From CAYILC01 sp964364145 (GTDB lineage: Bacteria; Patescibacteriota; Microgenomatia; UBA1400; UBA12028), in contig CAYILC010000011.1 of assembly GCA_964364145.1 (NCBI GenBank), forward strand, positions 1-17,446: a stretch of DNA of 17,446 nucleotides, read 5' to 3'. Positions 1 to 6,608 of this stretch are shown piece by piece (position 1 is the first letter of the stretch; the number at the start of each line of letters is the position of its first letter). The position numbers and the translations under genes were made by a program. The notes below the pieces were generated by a model. It searched no databases. It saw nothing but the letters and a program-made list of their open reading frames with translations, and was not told where the DNA came from.

Positions 1-286
1 ATACGTTTAAAAATACTTTTTCGTCTTGGAGAATAAATGACTTTAGAGATGGCTTTATCTTGTCATACTGCACAATATCTACCTTGGTATGAAGTGCTTC
101 CTGAAGTTTTAACTTCATGTCGATAAACTCAAACAGACTCATTTTTTTTCCAAGTTGTACCAAAAGATCAATGTCGCTGTTTTTTGTGGTTTCATTGCGT
201 GCAGTTGACCCAAAAAGAGCAGCCTTCTTGACACCAAAAGAAAGGAGGATTGGAGTAGTTGTTTGTTGAATAGTTGAGAGTTGCAT
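1..286 (-). CDS. Nucleotidyltransferase (MNT/Pol beta-like) domain protein, 3' end cut by window edge
   Basis: Reading the minus strand from the ATG at 286 gives about 95 residues starting MQLSTIQQTTTPILLSFGVK and running off position 1. It contains the nucleotidyltransferase signature FGSTARNETTKNSDIDLLV at about residues 25-43: the GS-x-A-R glycine/serine motif followed by the D-x-D metal-binding pair. This is the minimal nucleotidyltransferase (MNT) family. Members are often partners of HEPN proteins in toxin-antitoxin pairs, where the MNT protein adds AMP to the toxin. The visible end (SFILQDEKVFLNV) resembles the usual C-terminal end of these roughly 100-residue proteins, so only a few codons are probably missing. 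A HEPN partner is not present upstream; it could lie beyond the left edge. The start is supported by an extended -10 box 6 nt before the ATG. Family assignment is firm; physiological role unknown. Confidence 0.8.
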   Translation of the reverse strand, partial: MQLSTIQQTTTPILLSFGVKKAALFGSTARNETTKNSDIDLLVQLGKKMSLFEFIDMKLKLQEALHTKVDIVQYDKIKPSLKSFILQDEKVFLNV

Positions 287-292
287 GTACAC

Positions 293-301
293 AGTATACC
301 A
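293..301 (-). promoter_or_regulatory. Extended -10 promoter of the nucleotidyltransferase gene
   Basis: On the minus strand TGG-TATACT is followed by 6 nt (gtgtac) and then the ATG. The spacing predicts that transcription starts at the A of ATG. No Shine-Dalgarno is present and no clear -35 is seen. Confidence 0.55.
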
Positions 302-372
302 GATGATCGTATTACGCGAGATCGCCTTCGGATGAACTGCTACACTCTCTGTAAGGAACCACAAAACTCGTG

Positions 373-378
373 TAGAAT
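373..378 (+). promoter_or_regulatory. -10 box of the glycan operon
   Basis: TAGAAT lies exactly 6 nt before the ATG at 385. There is no recognisable -35 and no Shine-Dalgarno, so a leaderless mRNA is predicted. The 287-384 stretch separates this gene from the divergent nucleotidyltransferase and holds the two promoters. Confidence 0.5.
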
Positions 379-384
379 AAACCC

Positions 385-1902
385 ATGCGCCGCCTCTTGC
401 CTTTTCTACAAAAACACGAAGCATTATTAATTGTGTTGGTGGTGTTAATTTTCCTCCGCATCCCAAACTTGTTTGAGCCATATTGGTACGGTGACGAAGC
501 CATTTACTTAACTGTAGGTGCGGCAATGCGACATGGTGCCATTCTTTATAAAGATATTATTGATCATAAAACTCCCATCATTTACATTTTTGCGATGGTG
601 TCGTCCGAGTTTTGGTTTAAGTTTTTGTTTCTCAACTGGATGGTTGTGACAACCGCCTTGTTTTACAGTATATGTTTGCGATTGTTTTCATCGATGAGGA
701 AAACTCTTTTTGCTGTGAGCATATTTGCTCTGCTCACAACCCTCCCCTGGTTTGAAGGACATATTGCAAATGGTGAATTATTTGCGATGGGGTTCATATT
801 GGCAGGAATGGCATTGTTTGTGCGAAGTTCTCTGTTTTCCGCGTTTGAAAAAGGCAAAACATCATTCACTGTTGAACCATTCCGCATGTTTTTGATTGGA
901 ATATGCATGTCGCTTGGAATCCTCACAAAAATACCAGCCGTCTTTGATGTGGCCGCGATTGCTCCAGTGTTTGGTTTTGTTTTTCTTCGATCATTCAACT
1001 GGAAAAATTTCAAGTCTCTGTTGAGTTCTGGAATACTGATTTGGATTGGCATCTTCGTTCCCATCGCGTTAAGTATTGCCTACTTTGCCTCACAACACGC
1101 GCTTGGAGATTATGCCCAGTTTGGTCTTCTGTATAACTTCCGATACAGTAAAGAGTTTTCAATTCCTGTTACACAACCTTTACTGCGATTTCTCTTTACC
1201 ATGCCAGGGAAACTTCTGATCGTTGGTCTTTTTGGTTTCATCACACTGATCTTACAGAAGTTTATGCGCCCAATGTTTCGCTTCGTTCTTTTGTGGTTTG
1301 TATTGAGTCTTTTTGCTTCGTTGCTTTCTTCACGTCCATACCCGCATTACTTCCTTCAGATGGTCCCTGCTTTTTCATTGCTTGTGGTGGCATTGTTTTC
1401 TAAAAATTATATTGTCGAAAAACTCGCTGGAGTATCCGCGCTGTTTCTTGGTATAGGCGCACTCTTTCTCCTTCATGTCGGGTTGTACTCTATTCGAGAC
1501 TACTATTCTAACTTTCTTCAGTTCGCAACACATCGCATCTCGGCAATCGAGTATCGAGATCGGTTTAATCCGCTGATGAATGATACATATGCCGTCGCAC
1601 AAAATATTCGTGAAACCACAAAACCCAAAGATAAAATCTTTATTTGGGGAACAAATCCCATGTTGTATGCGCTATCGCGCCGAGATCCGGCAGGACGTTT
1701 TACCGTTTCCTTCCACATTAAAGATTTCAATGCATATCAGGAAACGATGGCCTCCATTGAACAGACGCAACCACCAATCATTATTCTTATGAATGACGAA
1801 AATGGAAAGTTTGACGCGTTCTATGCATACCTGCAAAAGAATTACACTATGAGCAAACGGCTACCCACAATGACCGTATATCGGAGAGTGGTATGGAAAT
1901 AG
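385..1902 (+). CDS. GT-C (GT39/ArnT-like) membrane glycosyltransferase
   Basis: A 505-residue polytopic membrane protein. After the first membrane helix (about residues 13-28) comes the luminal loop typical of GT39/GT83 enzymes, with the acidic pair GDE at 36-38 and the conserved DHKTP at 60-64. The C-terminal third (about 395-505) is a soluble extracytoplasmic domain. Such enzymes move a sugar from a polyprenyl-phosphate donor to a lipid, glycan or protein acceptor on the outer face of the membrane; the substrate here is unknown. It is the first gene of an operon with a small membrane protein, a WecA-like enzyme and a UbiA-like enzyme. Its stop codon TAG (1900-1902) overlaps an ATG at 1893 that is the true start of the next gene once the gap artefact is removed. 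Superfamily is confident; exact activity is not. Confidence 0.8.
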   Translation: MRRLLPFLQKHEALLIVLVVLIFLRIPNLFEPYWYGDEAIYLTVGAAMRHGAILYKDIIDHKTPIIYIFAMVSSEFWFKFLFLNWMVVTTALFYSICLRLFSSMRKTLFAVSIFALLTTLPWFEGHIANGELFAMGFILAGMALFVRSSLFSAFEKGKTSFTVEPFRMFLIGICMSLGILTKIPAVFDVAAIAPVFGFVFLRSFNWKNFKSLLSSGILIWIGIFVPIALSIAYFASQHALGDYAQFGLLYNFRYSKEFSIPVTQPLLRFLFTMPGKLLIVGLFGFITLILQKFMRPMFRFVLLWFVLSLFASLLSSRPYPHYFLQMVPAFSLLVVALFSKNYIVEKLAGVSALFLGIGALFLLHVGLYSIRDYYSNFLQFATHRISAIEYRDRFNPLMNDTYAVAQNIRETTKPKDKIFIWGTNPMLYALSRRDPAGRFTVSFHIKDFNAYQETMASIEQTQPPIIILMNDENGKFDAFYAYLQKNYTMSKRLPTMTVYRRVVWK

Positions 1903-1930
1903 ATATTGTTCGTGGATTCCGAACGGCAAC
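1876..1930 (+). repeat. Left copy of 55-bp exact duplication flanking the N gap
   Basis: These 55 bases, up to the first N, are identical to 2031-2085, which begin right after the last N. A repeat ending exactly at both gap borders is the hallmark of two overlapping contigs placed side by side without merging. Confidence 0.95.
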
Positions 1931-2030
1931 NNNNNNNNNNNNNNNNNNNNNNNNNNNNNNNNNNNNNNNNNNNNNNNNNNNNNNNNNNNNNNNNNNNNNN
2001 NNNNNNNNNNNNNNNNNNNNNNNNNNNNNN
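1931..2030. other. Assembly gap of 100 N, probably spurious
   Basis: Exactly 100 N, a default scaffold spacer. Because the flanks duplicate each other perfectly, the real distance between the contigs is most likely negative (a 55-bp overlap) and no sequence is missing. Open reading frames that run through the N block are artefacts. Confidence 0.9.
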
Positions 2031-2085
2031 GTATATCGGAGAGTGGTATGGAAATAGATATTGTTCGTGGATTCCGAACGGCAAC
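2031..2085 (+). repeat. Right copy of 55-bp exact duplication flanking the N gap
   Basis: Identical to 1876-1930. This copy carries the start of the 109-residue membrane protein gene with its Shine-Dalgarno-like GGAGAG at 2038-2043. Confidence 0.95.
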
Positions 2086-2377
2086 GGCAGTCCTTTCCAC
2101 ATGCATCATGATCCTTACTGGGGTTGGGTATTTTTTCTTGCTTCAACCACAAATTCCTCTGTTTTATTCACTTGCGCGTGTCGAAGATCAGATGGCAAAC
2201 AAGGAATGGATTTTCCTTTTCCCCGGGCTTGCGGTGCTCATCATGTTGTTTGAACGTCTGGAATCTAAACAATTACAAGGCAGTGAAGCGGCTGAGAAAA
2301 TTCTCATCATTGGAACAACACTTTCACTCTTGTTTTTACTCACTGCTCTCATTCGTATTTTGGTACTGTCGGTATGA
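2048..2377 (+). CDS. Small hypothetical membrane protein
   Basis: 109 residues with three hydrophobic stretches: about 14-32, 55-66 and 85-108. The segment between the first two holds QPQIPLFYSLARVEDQMA followed by NKEWIFLFP. I believe this P-x-x-P-L-[FW]-[YF]-S pattern followed by a K-x-W/F-hydrophobic-P segment recurs in small uncharacterised membrane proteins of Patescibacteria, but I cannot name a family. In the gap-free sequence its ATG lies inside the end of the upstream glycosyltransferase gene (ATGGAAATAG, 10-nt overlap with the TAG stop). Its own stop overlaps the next start (ATGA at 2374-2377). A GGAGAG at 2038-2043 is a plausible ribosome binding site. The coupling on both sides suggests it works with the glycan enzymes. 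Function unknown. Confidence 0.75.
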   Translation: MEIDIVRGFRTATAVLSTCIMILTGVGYFFLLQPQIPLFYSLARVEDQMANKEWIFLFPGLAVLIMLFERLESKQLQGSEAAEKILIIGTTLSLLFLLTALIRILVLSV

Positions 2378-3465
2378 ACAATATGAACCAAATTTTTGCA
2401 TTTGCAACAAGCTTTTTCTTAGCAACAGTGTTTACACCATTGATTATTATGCTGTATACAAAACGCGGCTGGCTTGATGACCCGCGTAAAAGTTCACACC
2501 CAAAGGTTATACATACCAAACCGATCCCGCGCGGTGGTGGTCTAGTGATTTTCTTTGCCATATTGGTGGCAGCGTTTGCGTTTCTGCCGATGGATAAACA
2601 TATCATTGGAATTCTTCTTTCAGCTGGATGTATTACTCTGCTTGGATTTTTGGACGATATTAAAGATCTCAACCCATATCTGCGTCTCCCACTGTTGTTT
2701 GCCGCCGCACTCGTTGTTGTGGGTGCTGGAGTTGGGATTGCATACGTAAGCAACCCATTTGGCACTGGCGTTATACACCTCGATCAACCACGTCTCACTT
2801 TAGATCTTTTTGGTAAAACACGAAGCATTTGGATTCTCGCCGATATTTTCGCGCTTGCATGGATTGTCTGGAACATGACGATCGTGAATTGGTCAAAGGG
2901 TGTGGACGGTCAGATGCCGGGGTTTGTTGGGATTGCATCCTTAGTGATTGCGGCGCTTTCTCTCCGCTTTTCTAATGACCCAGCACAACTGTACGTCACA
3001 ACACTCGCGCTTATTGTCTCCGGAGCATTTTTTGGCTTTCTTCTATGGAACATGTACCCGCAAAAGATTATGGCGGGGTATGGGGCGGGGACATTGGCTG
3101 GATTCTTCTTGGCTGTCTTATCTCTGCTCTCGGGGGCAAAACTCGCAACCGCGCTGTTGGTGTTAGCTATTCCAACCATTGATGCGGTTTTTGTGATCAC
3201 AAGAAGAATTTTACGAGGGAAATCTCCGCTGTGGGGCGATCGCGGCCATCTGCATCACCGTCTCATGGATTTGGGGTGGGGCAAACGACGCATTGCGGTC
3301 TTTTACTGGCTAAGCACTGCCGTACTGGGCTTAGCGGCATTACAATTGAATAGCCAGCAGAAACTCTATACAATACTCGGTGTAGCGTTGTTGTTTGGAG
3401 GTTTTGTCACATGGATCACGTTATTCTTCTCATCCTCAAAACGGCTCGTCCGCGACAATGGATAA
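2374..3465 (+). CDS. WecA/TagO-like polyprenyl-phosphate sugar-1-phosphate transferase
   Basis: A 363-residue integral membrane protein of the MraY/WecA (GT4) family. These enzymes attach a HexNAc-1-phosphate from a UDP-sugar to undecaprenyl phosphate as the first step of glycan assembly. Visible motifs: PRGGG at 52-56, the DDxxD metal/phosphate motif GFLDDIKD at about 91-98, and the WecA-type DRGHLHHR at 289-296, which differs from MraY and argues for WecA/TagO. The usual NxxDGxDG loop reads NWSKGVDGQ at 172-180: the second Asp is kept (D178) but the first is Lys (K175), which is unusual. No Shine-Dalgarno is obvious and the start overlaps the previous stop, so translation is probably coupled. 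The 3' end overlaps the UbiA-like gene by 55 nt. Family certain, sugar substrate unknown. Confidence 0.88.
   Translation: MNNMNQIFAFATSFFLATVFTPLIIMLYTKRGWLDDPRKSSHPKVIHTKPIPRGGGLVIFFAILVAAFAFLPMDKHIIGILLSAGCITLLGFLDDIKDLNPYLRLPLLFAAALVVVGAGVGIAYVSNPFGTGVIHLDQPRLTLDLFGKTRSIWILADIFALAWIVWNMTIVNWSKGVDGQMPGFVGIASLVIAALSLRFSNDPAQLYVTTLALIVSGAFFGFLLWNMYPQKIMAGYGAGTLAGFFLAVLSLLSGAKLATALLVLAIPTIDAVFVITRRILRGKSPLWGDRGHLHHRLMDLGWGKRRIAVFYWLSTAVLGLAALQLNSQQKLYTILGVALLFGGFVTWITLFFSSSKRLVRDNG
3397..3401 (+). promoter_or_regulatory. Shine-Dalgarno of the UbiA-like gene
   Basis: GGAGG lies 9 nt before the ATG at 3411, inside the 3' end of the upstream gene. It supports that start and contrasts with the transcription-unit-first genes, which have no Shine-Dalgarno. 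Confidence 0.65.
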
Positions 3466-4343
3466 AAAACCTGTCACTCTATGCGGCGTTGGTATTTTCG
3501 GGATTTCTGTTTTATGCCACACCAACAACCTCATATTTCTTAGAGGTCACTAAGGCTTTTCTTTTATTCTGTATTTTATCTTCATGTGTGTATACAGTGA
3601 ACGATATCATCGATTTACCTCAAGACCGCTTGCATCCGTTCAAAAAAAACCGGCCTATTGCCTCTGGAAAATTGCCCATCCCCATTGCTGCTTTCGTGGC
3701 AGTCGCGGGATTTTTGACTGTCATTTTCTTTTCACTCACGTTTTCACCATTTTTCTTACTGCTGGCGTTTGGATATGCCACGCTACATATCCTCTATTCG
3801 TTGAAGCTCAAACACATCGCAATTCTTGATGTGTTGGCAATTGCGACCGGCTTTGTGATTCGCGTGTATGCCGGCGCGGTTGTGGTCAACCTTCATATGA
3901 GCGTGTGGTTTTTGCTCACCGTTATCTCTGCGTCACTGTTTTTGGCCGTTGGGAAACGACAGAGCGAACGAACATTGATGCAAGGGAAAGTTGAAACCCG
4001 CAAAACATTGGAAAACTACTCTCAACGCTTGCTCGATATCTATACCAGCATGTTTGCAAACACGACTTGGCTAACCTATGCGATGTTCTCTTTCCAACGG
4101 GATGATTTTTCTCCAACAGGCCGATTGCTGAAAGTATTTACCGTCTTACCAAAAACATTTATTACACAGAAGTGGCTTATGGCATCTGTTCCAGTTGTCA
4201 TTTACATCGTCATGCGATACTTGCAACTCGTATACGAAAAGAATAAAGGTGAGTCGCCAGACAAAGTGTTGTTAGAAGATAAGCCGTTGTTGGCTGCTGT
4301 GGCAATCTGGGGTGCGATGGTGATTGGGATTTTGTATTTGTAA
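3411..4343 (+). CDS. UbiA-family prenyltransferase, decaprenyl-phosphate phosphoribosyltransferase-like
   Basis: 310 residues, about eight to nine membrane helices. The N-terminal KTARPRQWIKNL and the first Asp-rich motif NDIIDLPQDRLHP (64-76), followed by KKNRPIASG, match the DPPR synthase branch of UbiA (Rv3806c-like). The second motif YSLKLKHIAILD lies at 129-140, and GKRQSER follows further on. In that family the enzyme moves a phosphoribosyl group from PRPP to a polyprenyl phosphate, giving the precursor of lipid-linked arabinose or ribose. The DprE1/DprE2 epimerase and the phosphatase that act after it are not in this window. The gene closes the operon; its stop is one base from the stop of the convergent lipoprotein gene, leaving no room for an independent terminator. 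Family is secure; DPPR activity is likely but unproven. Confidence 0.82.
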   Translation: MDHVILLILKTARPRQWIKNLSLYAALVFSGFLFYATPTTSYFLEVTKAFLLFCILSSCVYTVNDIIDLPQDRLHPFKKNRPIASGKLPIPIAAFVAVAGFLTVIFFSLTFSPFFLLLAFGYATLHILYSLKLKHIAILDVLAIATGFVIRVYAGAVVVNLHMSVWFLLTVISASLFLAVGKRQSERTLMQGKVETRKTLENYSQRLLDIYTSMFANTTWLTYAMFSFQRDDFSPTGRLLKVFTVLPKTFITQKWLMASVPVVIYIVMRYLQLVYEKNKGESPDKVLLEDKPLLAAVAIWGAMVIGILYL

Positions 4344-4344
4344 A

Positions 4345-5274
4345 CTATTGATGCACCACCGCATATTTTCCGGAAACCCACCCCTGTTTGCCAGTTTGAT
4401 ACTCAACCTTGAGCCAACCGCTTAGAGTTTCATTCATATATGGAACAGTCGAGCCAACACTAAGCTTTGTAAGTTCTTGCGCGTTGCCATCTGCACTATC
4501 ACGCACCCTAAGCCAACCTGTTCCTGATTCAATGATCTCAACATATGGTAGCGTTTTTATGCTCGCAGAAATGACCCCAGTTGTAGTTCCTGAACTTGTC
4601 GCATTCGTTGTAGGCATAGATCTTGGGGTAGGCTTTGGAGAAGTTTTCGGGATTGGGGAAGGTGATGTTACAGGTGTTGCAGATGGTGTTGCATTGGTAG
4701 CGCCACCAAATGGCTCACGAGCGAGTTTTGAGGTAACGGTGAGTCGATATCCTTTGACGAGTTTTGGGTTTGAGGTTCTTTCAACATATCCAGGTGCAGT
4801 CACGGTTAATGAGTGTAAACCTTCGGCTAAATCATCAAGGATTAATGGACTTAATCCTTTCGTCTGTCCATCCACTTTAACGATAATATTGTCCGGATTG
4901 GTGACAATAGAAAGTTCATTTTTATTTTTATTCGTGGCCTTTGAGAGTTCAAACACCTCACCTCCACTCTCGTCCAATGTTTTGCCAAATGTCCAGGTCA
5001 TCACCGTAATATTACCGCCACTAAGCGTGAGTGTTGTTTCGTATGTTGCTTCATTTGGAGTCTCTGGCACAAGTTTCACAGTCTTGCGTCCAGGTTTGAG
5101 ATTATCACCACTATACGGAGTCTGACCGATGTTCATACCATCAACAAAGACGTTTGCTTTTTCACCACCGTTAATGCTCACTTGGAGACCAGCTTTTTTA
5201 TTCAATGAGGGCAATGTACACCCTGAAAGAAAAAGGGCAGAGAGGCCGATGAGGAGGAGTTTTTTCAAACGCAT
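4345..5274 (-). CDS. Surface lipoprotein with two PEGA domains and a C-terminal SH3 domain
   Basis: From the ATG at 5274 the product has 309 residues. It begins with a lipoprotein signal peptide MRLKKLLLIGLSALFLSGC, with the lipobox LSGC placing the lipidated Cys at 19. Two PEGA-type repeats follow: one around VFVDGMNIGQTPYSGDNL, one around IIVKVDGQTKGLSPLILDD with AEGLHSLTVTAPGY. Then comes a Ser/Thr/Pro-rich linker of about 50 residues, and a C-terminal SH3b-like domain (GTGWLRVRDSADG, GWLKVEY, GWVSGKYAVV) of a kind often binding peptidoglycan. The frame stays open upstream to a TTG at 5313 and an ATG at 5289. Those codons sit inside the -35 and -10 boxes of a clear promoter, so 5274 is preferred. 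Probably anchored on the outer face of the membrane and bound to the wall; exact role unknown. Confidence 0.8.
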   Translation of the reverse strand: MRLKKLLLIGLSALFLSGCTLPSLNKKAGLQVSINGGEKANVFVDGMNIGQTPYSGDNLKPGRKTVKLVPETPNEATYETTLTLSGGNITVMTWTFGKTLDESGGEVFELSKATNKNKNELSIVTNPDNIIVKVDGQTKGLSPLILDDLAEGLHSLTVTAPGYVERTSNPKLVKGYRLTVTSKLAREPFGGATNATPSATPVTSPSPIPKTSPKPTPRSMPTTNATSSGTTTGVISASIKTLPYVEIIESGTGWLRVRDSADGNAQELTKLSVGSTVPYMNETLSGWLKVEYQTGKQGWVSGKYAVVHQ

Positions 5275-5284
5275 AACGAGGGTA

Positions 5285-5313
5285 ATCATACTATTCACTC
5301 GACTGAATGACAA
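5285..5313 (-). promoter_or_regulatory. Sigma70-type promoter of the lipoprotein gene
   Basis: TTGTCA (5308-5313) and TATGAT (5285-5290) are separated by exactly 17 nt on the minus strand. The -10 ends 10 nt before the ATG at 5274, giving a leader of only about four bases. This rules out upstream start codons that overlap the promoter. Confidence 0.75.
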
Positions 5314-5355
5314 CCAACAGAAGTTTTGTTTGCTCTAGAACATCGGTGAGGCAGT

Positions 5356-5364
5356 TGGTACAAT
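5356..5364 (+). promoter_or_regulatory. Extended -10 promoter of tRNA-Cys
   Basis: TGG-TACAAT lies 37 nt before the mature tRNA 5' end, leaving a leader of about 30 nt for RNase P to remove. No good -35 is visible. The leader contains two copies of CTAGGCA (5379-5385 and 5390-5396). Confidence 0.5.
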
Positions 5365-5401
5365 ACGCTACATTACACCTAGGCAGTGACTAGGCAACAG
5401 T

Positions 5402-5475
5402 GGCGCCGTACCAGAGCGGTTAATGGCGAGGTCTGCAAAACCTTCGATTCGCCGGTTCAAATCCGGCCGGCGCCT
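5402..5475 (+). tRNA. tRNA-Cys (anticodon GCA)
   Basis: A full cloverleaf can be drawn. Acceptor stem GGCGCCG (5402-5408) pairs with CGGCGCC (5468-5474). The D arm lies around 5411-5426 with AGCGGTTAA in the loop. The anticodon stem GAGGT/ACCTT (5428-5432/5440-5444) encloses the loop CTGCAAA, giving anticodon GCA at 5435-5437. The T arm is GCCGG-TTCAAAT-CCGGC (5451-5467). The discriminator base at 5475 is U, as expected for tRNA-Cys. CCA is not encoded, so it must be added by a CCA-adding enzyme. The gene converges on gap, 24 nt away. Confidence 0.95.
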
Positions 5476-5499
5476 CAGAGAAATCAGGAAAAAGTAAAC

Positions 5500-6531
5500 T
5501 CAGCGAACAACCTGTTCCACCAACCTATTACAATACCCCCACTCGTTGTCGTACCAGGCGACAACTTTCACCAAGTCTCCGTCAATAACTTGTGTCAGCG
5601 CTAAATCGACAATTGAGGATTCACTACGACCAATAATATCCGATGAAACGATTGGATTATGTTCTACGGCCAAAATTCCCTTCCATCGCGGCTGTTGACT
5701 TGCTTGTTCCAACACACTATTCACCTCCTCAACCGTCGTTTTCCTCTCCACAACAAATACCGTTTCAGCCAACGAGCCCACAGAAGTTGGCACGCGATAT
5801 GAAATCCCGTCAAACAATCCTTTCAACTCCGGAATTATTTCTGCAACGGATTTTGCCGCACCGGTAGTAGTTGGCACGATGTTTTTGGCCGCACTTCGCG
5901 ACCGCCGCAAATCTTTATGCGAGTTATCCTGCAAATTTTGATCATCGGTATAGCTGTGAATCGTGGACATCATCGCCTTCTTCACGTGGAATATGGTGTG
6001 AATCACTGCTGTAATTGGGGCGACGCAGTTCGTGGTACAGGACGCGTTTGACTCAACGCCAACACCGCTTGCCTCGTTTACGCCAAGCACAAACGTGCCA
6101 ACATCCGAGCCGTTTGGCGGAGCGGAGATTACCACGCGTTTGGCACCGGCAATTAAATGAGCGGACGCTTTTTCTTTTGTGATAAAAATACCGGTAGACT
6201 CAATGACAGTTTCAACTTCTAACCGCGACCAAGGAAGTTTTAATGGATCTCTTTGCGCCAGAATTGCTATCCGCCGGTTGCCGACAATCACATACCCCAA
6301 CAATGGATCATCATCCGTCAGCGCATCTCTTTTCTGATGTTCTTCAACCAAAACTTCGGTTTTCCAAACGCCGTAGTTGCTATCATACTTGAGAAGATAT
6401 GCCCAACCTTCCAGTTCCATTGAACCAGAGGTATTTATCGCTACCAACTCGGATTGATCAGCATGCTTCTCAAACCAAACTCGACACGCCGTACGACCAA
6501 TTCGGCCAAAACCATTAATCGCAAACTTCAT
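5500..6531 (-). CDS. gap: Glyceraldehyde-3-phosphate dehydrogenase
   Basis: 343 residues, normal length. It oxidises and phosphorylates glyceraldehyde-3-phosphate to 1,3-bisphosphoglycerate, or runs in reverse. NAD(P)-binding GFGRIGR is at 7-13; the catalytic Cys is C165 in SNASCTTNC; the catalytic His is H192 in STIHSYTDDQ; WYDNEWGY lies near the C terminus. Two coenzyme-specificity positions are non-standard. The Asp that follows the AIN sequence in NAD enzymes is T34 (AINTS). The Leu-Pro pair typical of NAD enzymes reads N203-S204 (QDNSHKD). These changes resemble NADP-using GapB/GapA-type enzymes. The usual RVPTPNVS segment reads RVPTSVGS. The gene lies 77 nt downstream of pgk in the same direction but has its own promoter. 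Identity is certain; coenzyme preference is inferred. Confidence 0.96.
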   Translation of the reverse strand: MKFAINGFGRIGRTACRVWFEKHADQSELVAINTSGSMELEGWAYLLKYDSNYGVWKTEVLVEEHQKRDALTDDDPLLGYVIVGNRRIAILAQRDPLKLPWSRLEVETVIESTGIFITKEKASAHLIAGAKRVVISAPPNGSDVGTFVLGVNEASGVGVESNASCTTNCVAPITAVIHTIFHVKKAMMSTIHSYTDDQNLQDNSHKDLRRSRSAAKNIVPTTTGAAKSVAEIIPELKGLFDGISYRVPTSVGSLAETVFVVERKTTVEEVNSVLEQASQQPRWKGILAVEHNPIVSSDIIGRSESSIVDLALTQVIDGDLVKVVAWYDNEWGYCNRLVEQVVR

Positions 6532-6539
6532 ATGAGATC

Positions 6540-6568
6540 AGCATAACAAAAATGGTGAGGATGAACAA
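6540..6568 (-). promoter_or_regulatory. Sigma70-type promoter of gap
   Basis: TTGTTC (6563-6568), a 17-nt spacer, then TATGCT (6540-6545), preceded by TGT (extended -10). The -10 ends 8 nt before the ATG, so a leader of about two bases is predicted. No Shine-Dalgarno is seen. Confidence 0.65.
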
Positions 6569-6608
6569 TGTGAGAACGAGGAATGTCTAGCGGCGAGAAA
6601 CTCCTAGT

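Noticed and set aside
1842..2253. Several open frames that cross the N block
   Set aside because: They exist only because N codons are read as open; the gap is a probable scaffolding artefact.
4409..5125. 238-residue open frame on the plus strand opposite the lipoprotein gene
   Set aside because: It is the antisense of a clear lipoprotein with signal peptide, PEGA and SH3 domains. Its own translation is low-complexity (V/S/P-rich) with no recognisable motif.
5275..5313. Longer N terminus of the lipoprotein from TTG 5313 or ATG 5289
   Set aside because: Those codons fall inside the TTGTCA and TATGAT promoter boxes, and the extra residues would sit before a complete signal peptide.
5379..5396. 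Two CTAGGCA copies in the tRNA-Cys leader as an attachment site
   Set aside because: Only 7 bp long, no integrase gene or second tRNA 3' end nearby; likely chance.
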